Source: Actinomycetes bacterium
GTDB lineage: Bacteria > Actinomycetota > Acidimicrobiia > Acidimicrobiales > Bog-793
DNA: 57,425 bases
Assembly (NCBI GenBank): GCA_021829645.1
Contig: JAKBPI010000009.1
Location: 1-57,425, forward strand
Direction of reading: 5' to 3'
Numbering within the stretch: the stretch's first letter is position 1; every line of letters starts with the position of its first letter. The position numbers and the translations under genes are program-made. The notes below the pieces were generated by a model. The model ran no database searches. It saw only the letters and a program-made list of their open reading frames with translations, and was not told the DNA's origin. Below are positions 43,624 to 52,674 of this stretch, piece after piece.

Positions 43624-45243
43624 CTAATTGTCGTGCGCTGTAGACTTTACTTCTGCCTCGAAAGAACCGTTGGATATGTAAACATTCACGATATCTGCCC
43701 GCGAGATTTCTTGAATCGATTTTACAACTTTACCGTCAATATTTTTTACCAACGACCAGCCTCTTGCCATTTGATTTTTGGGGTCAAATGCATAGAGAAG
43801 GGCTCTTTTGCTTTTTATTGCATTGGTTTTATCGGCCAAAACATGCTTTGTCAGCATTGCTAAAATATCTTTTTTCCGATCCAGCAATACGGTATTTTCC
43901 TGAAGTCTGCGATTGCAAACTTCCGCCGCCTGTTTTACTTTTTCCTCATAAACTCTTGAGTGTCGTTCTATATTTCTCAATATGGCAGGCTGCAGGTTAC
44001 CTTTGCGCTTTTCAAGTACCGAATTGGCCGAGTTCACAAGATCCTGCAGTTTTTTGACAAGTACCTCAAGTCTTAAACTAAAATTGCCGTAATAGTCATC
44101 CGTCATACCAACCAGTGCTTCTCCGCAAGCTGTCGGCGTTGCGAATGTCTGATTGGCTATCATATCGACAACAGAATTATCACCCGTATGGCCTATACCT
44201 GTCCATACAGGATATGGGGAACGCAATATCGAAAGCGCAACCTCTTCTGAATCGAAAACAGCCAAATCGCTCTTCGACCCTCCCCCTCTCACCACGCAAA
44301 TCACATCTACGGCGTTCTTGACAAATTGATCCAAAGCAAAAGATATTTGCTGCGCTGCTTCTTGACCCTGCACGAGAGAAGGCTGCAAAAAAACCTGAAA
44401 ATTGTATCCCGACTTGTTTAGCACCCCTAAAAAGTCTTTATGTCCTTCGCTTCCGGGGCTTGCCACTAAACCCACCCGCAAAGGCACAGACGATACGCTT
44501 TTTTGTCTGTTGAGATCATATATACCGCGCTCTTGTAGGCTAAATATAAGTTTTAGCCTTTGTGAGGCTATTTGACCGAGCAAAGCTTCTATGTCAAGCT
44601 TGTTCATCACAAGCCGGACTCTCCCTGCACCTTCCCAAACGGAAACGCGACCTCTTACTTTTACGACCCGACCCTCTTCTAAAGTCATGCCCACCCGGTC
44701 AAGATCGTTCTCGACAACAGCCCAATTTGATCTCCAACACACAACATCCAATACTTTGTCATTAGCGAAGGAGTTTTTAGAGAACCTCTGAGCAAAGGCA
44801 TTGGTCGGTGAGGCCTCGGGGTAATTATAGGCCGCTTCACCGGCATCGACCAACTCCAAATACCTATGCCCCTTCGATTCACGGAATTTCCTGACTTCTC
44901 CGGTAATCCAAATATCATGTGGAAACTCCTGTACAATCGCCCTATTCAGACGCTCATAGAACATCCCGATTGTCAGGACTTCACCGGCCGATGCCGCACC
45001 CCGCACAGGAGTAGTCGAGCTTTTACCAGCGGGTACCTCGTGCTCAGCAAACGTGCCTTCGTCCGAAGAAGTTTTTTGGCTTTCGCCAGACATGCCAAAA
45101 TCAAAACTTTGCAGATGAGAGGCATCTTTTTTATTTTTTTCCTGCTTCAACGAAGAACCTTTTTTATCTTTATTTGATGCTACGTACCCGTCTTCATATG
45201 CTTCGATAAAGCCAAAACTTTGTACTTTATTGTTATCTTTCAT
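43624..45243 (-). CDS. xseA: Exodeoxyribonuclease VII large subunit, with N-terminal extension
   Basis: This is the catalytic subunit of exonuclease VII. After a charged low-complexity extension of about 85 residues come the OB-fold domain (IWITGEVRKFRESKGHRYLELVD) and the catalytic core (VGLVASPGSEGHKDFLGVL, DVICVVRGGGSKSDLAVFDSEEVALSILRSPYPVWTGIGHTGDNSVVDMIAN...ATPTACGEALV). Coiled-coil helices and the final ARGWSLV motif follow. The ATG at 45243 is taken, with GGAT just upstream; a GTG five codons earlier is the alternative. The extension is not typical of XseA and looks disordered. Confidence 0.93.
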   Translation of the reverse strand: MKDNNKVQSFGFIEAYEDGYVASNKDKKGSSLKQEKNKKDASHLQSFDFGMSGESQKTSSDEGTFAEHEVPAGKSSTTPVRGAASAGEVLTIGMFYERLNRAIVQEFPHDIWITGEVRKFRESKGHRYLELVDAGEAAYNYPEASPTNAFAQRFSKNSFANDKVLDVVCWRSNWAVVENDLDRVGMTLEEGRVVKVRGRVSVWEGAGRVRLVMNKLDIEALLGQIASQRLKLIFSLQERGIYDLNRQKSVSSVPLRVGLVASPGSEGHKDFLGVLNKSGYNFQVFLQPSLVQGQEAAQQISFALDQFVKNAVDVICVVRGGGSKSDLAVFDSEEVALSILRSPYPVWTGIGHTGDNSVVDMIANQTFATPTACGEALVGMTDDYYGNFSLRLEVLVKKLQDLVNSANSVLEKRKGNLQPAILRNIERHSRVYEEKVKQAAEVCNRRLQENTVLLDRKKDILAMLTKHVLADKTNAIKSKRALLYAFDPKNQMARGWSLVKNIDGKVVKSIQEISRADIVNVYISNGSFEAEVKSTAHDN

Positions 45244-45455
45244 AATGGATCCAAACACGCCGACATTTTCTGGCCGGACTGGCTACATTTATGATACAAC
45301 CCAAAAAAGATGCTTTTGGTTTTCGGTTATTACTTTTTATAAAAACGCCTCCGGATATCAAAGCCGGCATTTGATTTTGAGACGGCACCTTTTTTCTCCG
45401 ATAGAGACACCAGGTGATACTCATCTAATAATCAGAAACAGGACAAAGGAAAATT

Positions 45456-45487
45456 GCTGCGATATGCGATGAGCCACATATCGCAGC
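45456..45487 (-). terminator. 11-bp inverted repeat in the xseA leader region
   Basis: GCTGCGATATG and CATATCGCAGC form a perfect stem with a ten-base loop, 213 bases upstream of the xseA ATG. On the minus strand it is followed by AATTTTCC, so it may act as an attenuator or terminator ahead of xseA. On the plus strand the tail is poor in T. Confidence 0.45.
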
Positions 45488-45538
45488 TCGTTTACCGGTA
45501 TTTAAAGAAAGTCGGTAGATCATTTTTCACAAAAAAAG

Positions 45539-45551
45539 TGTGTCGGACACA
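45539..45551. promoter_or_regulatory. 13-bp palindrome upstream of rnpB
   Basis: TGTGTC and GACACA flank a central G. The site ends about 90 bases upstream of the predicted rnpB transcription start. It might be an operator for the minus-strand xseA unit or have no function. Confidence 0.25.
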
Positions 45552-45603
45552 TGAATATTTCATATCTATAGGGAGCCAACACATTCATATTTCAAGAATC
45601 AAC

Positions 45604-45633
45604 TTAGTTGTGTAGATCAATTCCTAGTATAAT
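45604..45633 (+). promoter_or_regulatory. rnpB promoter
   Basis: A perfect TATAAT lies at 45628-45633, eight bases before the first paired base of RNase P RNA at 45641. A weak -35 box TTAGTT lies at 45604-45609 with an 18-base spacer. The spacing to the RNA 5' end is as expected for a housekeeping sigma factor. Confidence 0.75.
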
Positions 45634-45640
45634 AATCTAT

Positions 45641-45966
45641 GTGAGTCGACCGGGTGGTCGCGGTGATAAAAATCGCTGAGGAAGGTCGGGGCTCCACAGG
45701 GCAAGGTGCTGGCTAACGGCCAGTCAAGGTGACTTGCAGGATAGTGCAACAGAAAGCAAACCGCCGATGGTTACACAGGCAAGGTTGAAACGGTGCGGTA
45801 AGAGCGCACCAGCGATCGGGGTGACTCGGTCGGCTATGAAAACCCCACCCGGAGCAAGGCCAAACGTTGGAGGGCTGCCCGCCCGTTAATCCACAGGTAG
45901 GCTGCTAAGATAGATGGCCACCGCTTAGAATACTAAGTACAGAACCCCGCCTATAGGTCGACTCAC
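45641..45966 (+). ncRNA. rnpB: RNase P RNA (bacterial class A)
   Basis: This is the catalytic RNA that matures tRNA 5' ends. The P1 helix closes perfectly: GTGAGTCGACC (45641-45651) with GGTCGACTCAC (45956-45966). The universal core is present: GAGGAAGGTCGGGGCTCC then ACAGGGCAAGGTGCTGG near the 5' end, and GATAGATGGCCACC with ACAGAACCCCGCCTATAGG near the 3' end. The length of about 326 nucleotides is normal for class A. It lies alone between xseA (opposite strand) and the LapA-like gene. Confidence 0.95.
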
Positions 45967-46519
45967 CTGATATATAAATAAACTTGTCTTCACATTGCCA
46001 CTATCCAATATGCGTATTATTCTCTGACCCATATTGTTTACACTATGTTTGGTTTTATCAACATGACTGCCAGACAATTTGGACAAATTCAAGCAGTAAA
46101 TATTTTGTATTTTACTTAGTGTTTGTTATGGTACTCCTATGTCCCCATCACCTTACTGATAATGAGCGCCTTATCGTGAATAAGGTATTGTAATCATGCC
46201 CCATATTGAGCATGGACCACAGCCTATATCCATTAGTTTGTGCACCCGCTTCGTCTGTGGGTTCATATCCATTTACGACGGACAAGACACCGGTTGATCG
46301 TAAATAGCTGCCAAATCAACCTTCTCGAGAAGTATGTTGGCTATTCAACACGACGGAGCACCTCAGTCGATACATAAACTGCAAGGTAAAACGCTCTGTC
46401 TGAATAGTCAATTTGCGAAAGAGGCTATTTTCCACATGTTTTATCTTTACTGGAACTTTTTATAATTAGAGTAAAATATATTTCAAAACGATTCTCCGGA
46501 TTCGAAGTAATATATACAC
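45967..46519. other. 553-bp intergenic region between rnpB and the LapA-like gene
   Basis: AT-rich, without a supported gene. A 69-codon frame (45984-46193) and a 33-codon frame (46196-46297) have no similarity I recognise. No clear terminator follows rnpB. A TATAAT at 46461-46466 is a plausible -10 for the LapA-like gene, about 54 bases before its ATG. Confidence 0.45.
46461..46466 (+). promoter_or_regulatory. Possible -10 box of the LapA-like gene
   Basis: A perfect TATAAT lies 53 bases ahead of the ATG at 46520. No good -35 box is seen at 16-18 bases upstream, so an extended or activated promoter, or chance in AT-rich sequence, is possible. Confidence 0.4.
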
Positions 46520-46861
46520 ATGCCACATCACGATGATGAAATTGCCGGCTCGGCATCCACCGCAAACGACGCCGAAACAATGCGGTCTTCTAATAAACTT
46601 GAAATGCTAAAACCCTTTTGGTTTATCATCGTCATCGCCCTAACTGTCTTGGTACTGCTGATTGTATTCATAGCACAAAATAACCAGAATATAGTTATCA
46701 GCTATCTCGGTTTCCATTGGCATACCCATCTTGGAATCGCTCTTTTGCTTTCTGCTGTCTCGGGCGGCATAATTGTCGCACTTCTCATTGGATGGCGTTC
46801 TGTATATATAAACAGGAAAACAGCCCCTGAGGACAGGGCAGATCGCAAACATTCATCATAA
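46520..46861 (+). CDS. LapA-domain (DUF1049) membrane protein
   Basis: A 113-residue protein with two membrane helices: PFWFIIVIALTVLVLLIVFIAQN and GIALLLSAVSGGIIVALLIGW. Between them the sequence NNQNIVISYLGFHWHTHLG matches the LapA/YciS core (Q-N-x-x-x-V-x-x-x-F/Y-L-G-x). The N-terminal 30 residues are hydrophilic and acidic, and the tail is basic. LapA-type proteins help assemble envelope components in Gram-negatives; the actinobacterial role is unknown. It sits 65 bases before ileS on the same strand. Confidence 0.75.
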   Translation: MPHHDDEIAGSASTANDAETMRSSNKLEMLKPFWFIIVIALTVLVLLIVFIAQNNQNIVISYLGFHWHTHLGIALLLSAVSGGIIVALLIGWRSVYINRKTAPEDRADRKHSS

Positions 46862-46898
46862 GCCCGTTTCTGTAAAAAATTGTGAAAGCCCTAAATAA

Positions 46899-46943
46899 AT
46901 GCTTTCTCCTGACATAAGCTATAACCATGTCAGGAGAAAGCAT
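46899..46943 (+). promoter_or_regulatory. 17-bp perfect inverted repeat over the ileS start codon
   Basis: ATGCTTTCTCCTGACAT (46899-46915) and ATGTCAGGAGAAAGCAT (46927-46943) are exact reverse complements with an 11-base loop (AAGCTATAACC). The right arm begins with the A of the ileS ATG and covers its first five codons and two bases of the sixth. If transcribed from upstream, the start codon would be buried in a 17-bp helix. A TAAGCT box six bases before the ATG would fit a leaderless promoter, in which case the left arm is not transcribed and the repeat may be a DNA operator. Confidence 0.7.
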
Positions 46944-49900
46944 AAACCATTACCCGGAGATTCCCAGCCAACCTAATTATCCGAGCATAGAAGAGGAAAT
47001 TATCAAATTCTGGGATGCAGACTCGACTTTTCAAACCTCAATTGACATCAGAGAAGGTAACAAAGAAATAGTTTTTTACGACGGTCCGCCGTTTGCCAAC
47101 GGCTTACCTCACTATGGACACCTGCTAACCGGCTTTGTGAAAGATGCCATGCCCAGATACTTTACGATGCGTGGCAATAAAGTACAACGGCGCTTTGGAT
47201 GGGATTGTCACGGTCTTCCGGCAGAAACAGAGGCAGAAAAGAATCTGCATGTAGTCGGAAGAAATCAAATTAACTCCTTGGGGGTAGATGTCTTCAACAA
47301 CTATTGCCGCACTTCAGTCATGAAGTACGTCAAAGAGTGGGAATACTATGTAAAACGCTCGGGACGCTGGGTTGATTTTGAAAACGATTATAAAACCATG
47401 GATATGCCGTTCATGGAAAGCGTCATATGGGCATTTGCCGAACTCCACAAAAACGGTTTGATCTACGAAGACTATCGAGTGCTCCCCTACTGTTGGGAAT
47501 GTGAAACACCTTTATCCAATTTTGAAACCAGACAAGACGACGCCTATAGAGAGCGCCTTGATACTGCTGCAACAGTGCTTTTCGAGCTGACCCAGGAGAG
47601 TGTCGCAAAACTCGATTTGCTCCCTAAAGGTATAAGAACAAAAATAGGAGTTTGGACGACAACACCGTGGACGCTGCCATCTAACTTGGCACTGGCAGTC
47701 GGAAGAGATATTTCTTACGTCTTGGTGCAACGCGACGTTGACACGGCTCAGGAAATCCTGATTATTGCCGAAGCCCGCTACACACAATACAGTGACATGC
47801 TCGAAAATCCTGTCATCCTCGGCACCGTCATGGGACACGAACTGGTGAGTCTGGACTATATCCCTCTCTTTGGTTACTTTGCCAATACACAAAATGCATT
47901 CGTTGTCCTGGAAGGTGACTTTGTCAGTACAGAGGAAGGAACCGGAATAGTCCACCTTGCACCGGGGTTTGGAGAAGACGACCAACGCGTCTGCACCGAA
48001 AACGCCATACCCATTGTGTGCCCTGTTGACAGTCAAGGTCGATTTGAAGACACAATTGGAGAGTTTAAAGGACTCCAGGTATTCGACGCCAATGAAAAAA
48101 TTATATCTCATCTAAAAGAACAGGCCGCAGTACTCGGCATCGAGCAATATGCCCACAATTACCCTCATTGCTGGAGAACCGACACCCCTTTGATCTATAA
48201 AGCGGTTTCCTCATTTTTCGTCAACGTAACAAGAATTAGAGAAAGAATGGTGGAACTCAACTCTTCCTCAATTCGTTTTCAGCCAGAGCATATAGGGTAT
48301 GGCTCTTTTGGAAATTGGCTAAAAGGCGCCAGAGATTGGTCAATAACGCGCAACAGATTCTGGGGTTCCCCAATTCCTGTATGGAAAAGCGATAATCCCG
48401 ACTACCCGCGTACTGATGTCTATGGAAGCCTGGATGAGCTTGAAAGAGATTTTGGAGTACGTCCCACAGATTTACACAGACCAGAAATCGACAAACTGAT
48501 AAGACCAAACCCCGACGATCCAAGCGGAAAATCTATGATGAGACGGGTGGAAGATGTCTTGGACTGCTGGTTTGACTCCGGAGCCATGCCATTTGCACAG
48601 TTACACTACCCTATAGAGAATAAAGATCACTTCGAAAGAAATTTTCCCGCTGACTTTATCTGCGAATACATCGGACAAACCAGGGGGTGGTTTTACAGCC
48701 TTCATGTTCTTGCTACCGCCTTATTTGATAAACCGGCTTTTTCCAACTGCATAGCACACGGTGTAGTCTTGGGAAACGATGGCAGAAAGCTATCCAAAAG
48801 ACTCAAAAACTACCCCGATCCGGAAGAGTTTTTCCGCGAAGTAGGAGCTGATGCCATGCGCTGGTATCTCCTATCTTCTCCGGTACTCAGAGGACAAGAT
48901 GTGGTAATGGAAAAAAGTCACATGGCAGAACCGGCAAAGCAGATACTCAATCCCATTTATAACGCTTGGTACTTTCTTTCGCTATACGGAAGAAGCGACA
49001 AAACTGTCGGTCAATTCAGAACAGACCAAAACTCACTTATGGACTTTTATATTTTGGCCAAAATGAGGATTCTCATCCGGGATATAACCAACTCCCTAGA
49101 TCAATACGACATACCGGGAGCGCTTGCTCCAATTGCAAACTTTCTGGATGCCCTGACAAACTGGTACATAAGAAGAAGCAGGGAACGCTTCTGGAGACCG
49201 AATCCAAAAAATGAAGAAGGTTCTCCGGCGAATGATACGGCCAATTCTGACACATCACAAGAAGATACAGACAAGCAAGACGCTTATGATACCCTTCATA
49301 CGGTTATAGAAACACTCTCTCAATTGATGGCGCCTTTTTTGCCTTTCTTGACAGAGCACATTTACAAAGACATAACCGGCAGACGAAGTGTCCACCTCAG
49401 CTCATGGCCTTCCGCCGACATTTTCCCGGACAATACAGATCTGGTAGACAATATGGATCTAGTGAGAGAGATATGTTCTCAGGCACATTCCATTCGCAAA
49501 GCGGCCGGAATAAGAGCACGACTACCGCTCGCATCAATCACAATTATCTCTCCCCGCAATGAATCACTCCGGGCATACTCACAGCTGATACTGGAAGAGG
49601 TCAATTGCAAAAATGTAATATTCGATAAGAGCCCTGACCCATACATCAACAAAGAATTGAGTATCATTCCGGCCGTTTTGGGCCCGCGCGTTGGAGACAA
49701 GACACAAGAGATCATAAAAGATGCCAAAAAAGGAAACTATTCCTTCAATAGCGAAGGTTTACCCGTGGTTGCCGGTGTTGCGCTGAAAGCGAATGAATAC
49801 AAATTGGCATTGAAACCTTTTGACACTGCCACAACTAGGGTTGTGGATAAAAATGGCACGATTATTGCCATGGATCTGGAAATCACAGACAAGTTGTTGT

Positions 49901-50292
49901 CGGAAGGCATCACGCGAGATCTCACACGACACATTCAACAAGCTCGGCGCGAAGCGAACCTGATGATATCCGATAGAATCAACTTGATATTAGCCTTAGA
50001 CGAAGAGACCCTAAAACAGTTGTGCATACGAAAGGAAGCAGTCACCGAAAGAGTCGGTGCCGGTGAGCTTGTTACTATTGAAAACTACCTGTTCATCGAT
50101 GAAATCAAGCAAGCAACCCTAGCTAATAAGGTTTACTTAAGCGAAATGCCCGTATCCGAAAACAATAGCAGCGAAGATACCCTTCACATGAACCTAGAAA
50201 AAATGCCCTTTGCGACACAATTATCAGAGTGGTTTCACAAGTCACTGGACATGGGAGAGAATTGTCAAATATGGCTTAAAAAATCAAGCTAG
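46927..50292 (+). CDS. ileS: Isoleucyl-tRNA synthetase, eukaryote-like (type 2)
   Basis: The enzyme charges tRNA-Ile and edits Val-tRNA. The class I HIGH motif reads HYGH (DGPPFANGLPHYGHLLTGFVKDAMPRYFTMRGNKVQRRFGWDCHGLP) and the second motif reads KLSKR (GRKLSKRLKNYPDP) where KMSKR is usual. The editing domain has GVWTTTPWTLPSNLALAVG and GTGIVHLAPGFGEDD. The length of 1121 and the sequence type are those of the long IleRS form common in actinobacteria and eukaryotes, associated with low mupirocin sensitivity (family knowledge). No Shine-Dalgarno sequence precedes the ATG. No T-box element is seen in the 65-base leader. It converges with divIVA 36 bases on. Confidence 0.96.
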   Translation: MSGESINHYPEIPSQPNYPSIEEEIIKFWDADSTFQTSIDIREGNKEIVFYDGPPFANGLPHYGHLLTGFVKDAMPRYFTMRGNKVQRRFGWDCHGLPAETEAEKNLHVVGRNQINSLGVDVFNNYCRTSVMKYVKEWEYYVKRSGRWVDFENDYKTMDMPFMESVIWAFAELHKNGLIYEDYRVLPYCWECETPLSNFETRQDDAYRERLDTAATVLFELTQESVAKLDLLPKGIRTKIGVWTTTPWTLPSNLALAVGRDISYVLVQRDVDTAQEILIIAEARYTQYSDMLENPVILGTVMGHELVSLDYIPLFGYFANTQNAFVVLEGDFVSTEEGTGIVHLAPGFGEDDQRVCTENAIPIVCPVDSQGRFEDTIGEFKGLQVFDANEKIISHLKEQAAVLGIEQYAHNYPHCWRTDTPLIYKAVSSFFVNVTRIRERMVELNSSSIRFQPEHIGYGSFGNWLKGARDWSITRNRFWGSPIPVWKSDNPDYPRTDVYGSLDELERDFGVRPTDLHRPEIDKLIRPNPDDPSGKSMMRRVEDVLDCWFDSGAMPFAQLHYPIENKDHFERNFPADFICEYIGQTRGWFYSLHVLATALFDKPAFSNCIAHGVVLGNDGRKLSKRLKNYPDPEEFFREVGADAMRWYLLSSPVLRGQDVVMEKSHMAEPAKQILNPIYNAWYFLSLYGRSDKTVGQFRTDQNSLMDFYILAKMRILIRDITNSLDQYDIPGALAPIANFLDALTNWYIRRSRERFWRPNPKNEEGSPANDTANSDTSQEDTDKQDAYDTLHTVIETLSQLMAPFLPFLTEHIYKDITGRRSVHLSSWPSADIFPDNTDLVDNMDLVREICSQAHSIRKAAGIRARLPLASITIISPRNESLRAYSQLILEEVNCKNVIFDKSPDPYINKELSIIPAVLGPRVGDKTQEIIKDAKKGNYSFNSEGLPVVAGVALKANEYKLALKPFDTATTRVVDKNGTIIAMDLEITDKLLSEGITRDLTRHIQQARREANLMISDRINLILALDEETLKQLCIRKEAVTERVGAGELVTIENYLFIDEIKQATLANKVYLSEMPVSENNSSEDTLHMNLEKMPFATQLSEWFHKSLDMGENCQIWLKKSS

Positions 50293-50328
50293 CATCAAAT
50301 ATCAATAGAGAAGCTTGTAAGAAACATC

Positions 50329-51525
50329 CTAGTTATTAGTTTGTTTCTTGTTCCTTTCGAATTGCAAAACTTCGCCTTCTGTATTATTTTCACCGACATG
50401 ATCGGTCATACCGGAAGAAGCTGAAATGTCAGGTGTTGAGGACTGCGACTCGACCCTTTTTGCTACATCCACGTCCATAGAGCTCGATGTGAATCTAGCC
50501 CACATAATCTCATCATCGTTATCCTGACCCAAGCTTTCAAACATATCCTGAAGGAGAGAATCGACTATCCCGTCATCTCGTTGTAATGCAGTTTGGGACT
50601 GAGCCTCTGCTTCAGAAACAGAAAACTCCGGATTTTCCTTTACAGAAGACAGTATCGACAAATTTGCCTGAGCAATGCCGTCATTATCTGACGATATGAC
50701 AACATTTTCCGGAGGTGAGAGTAAACTGTTTTCTGGGCTAATGTCATTTTGAGCTGTTTCGTCAGTACCGCCTACTCCATCGGAGCCGTCTTGATAATCG
50801 GTACTATAGCTTTCTTCAACAGCATGTGCGTCGGCCAGATAAGGTGATTCGGAATTCGATACACTATTGTCACTTACTTCTGATGATCCGTTTGAAGCGG
50901 AATTAAGCAGGGAACTCAATCCCGTATGCCCATTCTCTGCAATATTTGCTACTGATTCATTCACCGGAAAAGCTTGTGCCACAAAACGCAGTGCACTATT
51001 CAAGGCTTCCGTCAGTCTGGCCCGCTCTGCTTTGAGAACCTGATTCAGGACTTTGATTTCAGCCACAAGCTGATCGTGTTGCGCTGTCATGCTTTCTATA
51101 CGAGAGGAGAGACCCTTTTCGGCTTCTGTTTTCATGTTTTTGACATAATCATCAGCTTCCGAAAGGACTTTTTCGGCATCTGTCCTGGCACCGGACAAAA
51201 TTTTATCTGCTTCTGCCTTTGCTTCTGCTATGGCCATGTCAGCCGTACGCTGAGCAAGCATTAGTGTTTTTCTAATGCCTTCGTCATCGATTGGCTTAGG
51301 CTCTCCGGAAGACGGCTGTGACTCTAACTCAGCTATTAGAGCTTCGGCTTTAGCAATTCTATCGTCTGCCAGCTTCAAAGACTCACGATGTGAAGTCAGC
51401 TCTGCTTGCATAGCATCTACAGCTACGGCGACTTGCTCAAGAAATTCATCGACTTCTTCAAAGTCATAACCGCGTAGCCTGTCGCGAAATTCTACTTCGC
51501 GTAAGACCTTCCCCGTGATCTCCAT
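50329..51525 (-). CDS. divIVA: DivIVA/Wag31-type cell division protein
   Basis: DivIVA marks negatively curved membrane at poles and septa and organises wall growth. The N-terminal module MEITGKVLREVEFRDRLRGYDFEEVDEFLEQVAVAVDAM is the family's membrane-targeting coiled coil. Long coiled-coil helices follow (about 40-190, rich in A/E/K heptads). The last about 200 residues are Ser/Asp/Asn-rich and probably disordered, making it longer than Wag31. No ribosome site is seen; TACCAT lies six bases before the ATG, as in leaderless promoters. It is the last gene of the division cluster on the minus strand. Confidence 0.9.
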   Translation of the reverse strand: MEITGKVLREVEFRDRLRGYDFEEVDEFLEQVAVAVDAMQAELTSHRESLKLADDRIAKAEALIAELESQPSSGEPKPIDDEGIRKTLMLAQRTADMAIAEAKAEADKILSGARTDAEKVLSEADDYVKNMKTEAEKGLSSRIESMTAQHDQLVAEIKVLNQVLKAERARLTEALNSALRFVAQAFPVNESVANIAENGHTGLSSLLNSASNGSSEVSDNSVSNSESPYLADAHAVEESYSTDYQDGSDGVGGTDETAQNDISPENSLLSPPENVVISSDNDGIAQANLSILSSVKENPEFSVSEAEAQSQTALQRDDGIVDSLLQDMFESLGQDNDDEIMWARFTSSSMDVDVAKRVESQSSTPDISASSGMTDHVGENNTEGEVLQFERNKKQTNN

Positions 51526-51642
51526 ACATACATGGTAGCGTGTAATTCTAGCTTAGCAAAGCATAAAAGAAAAAATAAATGTAAAAAAGGTAGAAAATAA
51601 TTTAGTTCTAAGTTCTATCAAGCACAGAGTCAAAAATAGCTG

Positions 51643-51924
51643 CTATATACCACCCAAGAAGCCTTTGCCACCCAAGAGGCCTATGATGACACCAAGAACG
51701 AGTAGAACCACTATCGGGGATAAGTCTAATGCCATTGCTCCTGCACTAAATTTAGGCATTAGCTTGCGAACCGGATTCAATACAGGGTCGGTAACTTTGG
51801 CAAGTGTCTTCTCCACACGATAAATAAGCGTTTCTGGTCTCATGGGAAACCATGTCAGGAGGATTCTGACAAAAATTACTATAAAGTACGCTTCCAGCAG
51901 ATCTACTAAAATTCTATTCACCAT
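51643..51924 (-). CDS. YggT family membrane protein
   Basis: The protein has 93 residues and two membrane helices: ILVDLLEAYFIVIFVRILLTWFPM and LDLSPIVVLLVLGVIIGLLG. The stretch VTDPVLNPVRKLMPKFSAGAMALDLSPIV is the family signature (D-P-x-L-x-P-x-R). YggT is always near sepF in actinobacteria and its role is unsettled, probably in division or membrane homeostasis. The ATG follows AGGAG at seven bases. Confidence 0.9.
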   Translation of the reverse strand: MVNRILVDLLEAYFIVIFVRILLTWFPMRPETLIYRVEKTLAKVTDPVLNPVRKLMPKFSAGAMALDLSPIVVLLVLGVIIGLLGGKGFLGGI

Positions 51925-51992
51925 AAAGTACTCCTACCCAACATCACATTCGTCACAGTATTATTCTAAAAGTTAAAATTGAGAACTTTCTG

Positions 51993-52556
51993 TTAATGCG
52001 AGCCTCTATCTTGCGGCCATATTTTTTCTTCCGGAGAAAGTTCTACGTCAGTAGGAGTGATCAGAAATACGTGGTTGGCAACTTTTTCCATACTGCCAGA
52101 CAACGCATATATCAGTCCGGAACAAAAATCGAGCATACGTCTCCCCAGATCACTCTGCACTTCAACAAGATTCAAAATGACTGGAGTATGATTTTTTACC
52201 AAATCTCCGATGTCTTTAGCATCACCAAATTCAAAAGGAGTTACGATCTGTACTTTTGGTTGAGAAGTCTTAGACTGTACGGCCGGCCTCAGAGATGGTT
52301 GTCTCACTGACAAATTTTCAGAGGTGACGGGCTTGGCAGCGATAGGCCTTCTTATGTCTCTTTGTTCTTGCGGTAAAGGTTTTAATACCGCTCCGTTGAT
52401 ACGTCTTTCCTTTTGTTGGTCTCTATATTGACGCTCGTCATCCTGATACTGGTCGTCGTCAAAGTCATTATCATCAAATTCGTCATCAAATTCGTCATCG
52501 TCATCTATATCGCCGATTCCCAATTGTTCCAGCGCTTTACTAAAAAATCCCCGCAT
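51993..52556 (-). CDS. sepF: Cell division protein SepF
   Basis: SepF tethers FtsZ filaments to the membrane. The N-terminal amphipathic helix MRGFFSKALEQLGI follows the start. Next is an Asp/Glu-rich linker (about 17-45), then the C-terminal FtsZ-binding domain: QIVTPFEFGDAKDIGDLVKNHTPVILNLVEVQSDLGRRMLDFCSGLIYALSGSMEKVANHVFLITP. The ATG at 52556 is decided by AGGAGG seven to eight bases upstream; a TTG two codons earlier is ignored. The order pgeF-yggS-sepF-yggT-divIVA is standard. Confidence 0.95.
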   Translation of the reverse strand: MRGFFSKALEQLGIGDIDDDDEFDDEFDDNDFDDDQYQDDERQYRDQQKERRINGAVLKPLPQEQRDIRRPIAAKPVTSENLSVRQPSLRPAVQSKTSQPKVQIVTPFEFGDAKDIGDLVKNHTPVILNLVEVQSDLGRRMLDFCSGLIYALSGSMEKVANHVFLITPTDVELSPEEKIWPQDRGSH

Positions 52557-52674
52557 CCTCAACCTCCTCGCCGGTATTTAACCGCCATTGTCCAATTTTG
52601 CCACTATCGCAAAGAAAATGAGGGCAATTCCTGTGATTCTTTACCAAATAAATTAAAATCCATTACCGCTTGAT

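Larger units (their letters stand above)
45244..45640. other. Intergenic region between xseA and rnpB
   Basis: No gene is supported. The stretch holds an 11-bp inverted repeat, a 13-bp palindrome and the rnpB promoter, each listed separately. An xseA promoter must also lie here on the minus strand. Confidence 0.5.

Noticed and set aside
45984-46297. Two short plus-strand frames after rnpB
   Set aside because: Rich in His/Cys/Tyr, no similarity and no good ribosome site.
16706-46432. Shared 11-mer AGGCTATTTTC at 16706 and 46422
   Set aside because: Only one of the sites forms an inverted repeat and flanks do not match; probably coincidence.
46862-46926. T-box riboswitch before ileS
   Set aside because: The leader is only 65 bases and lacks the T-box core and a specifier stem.
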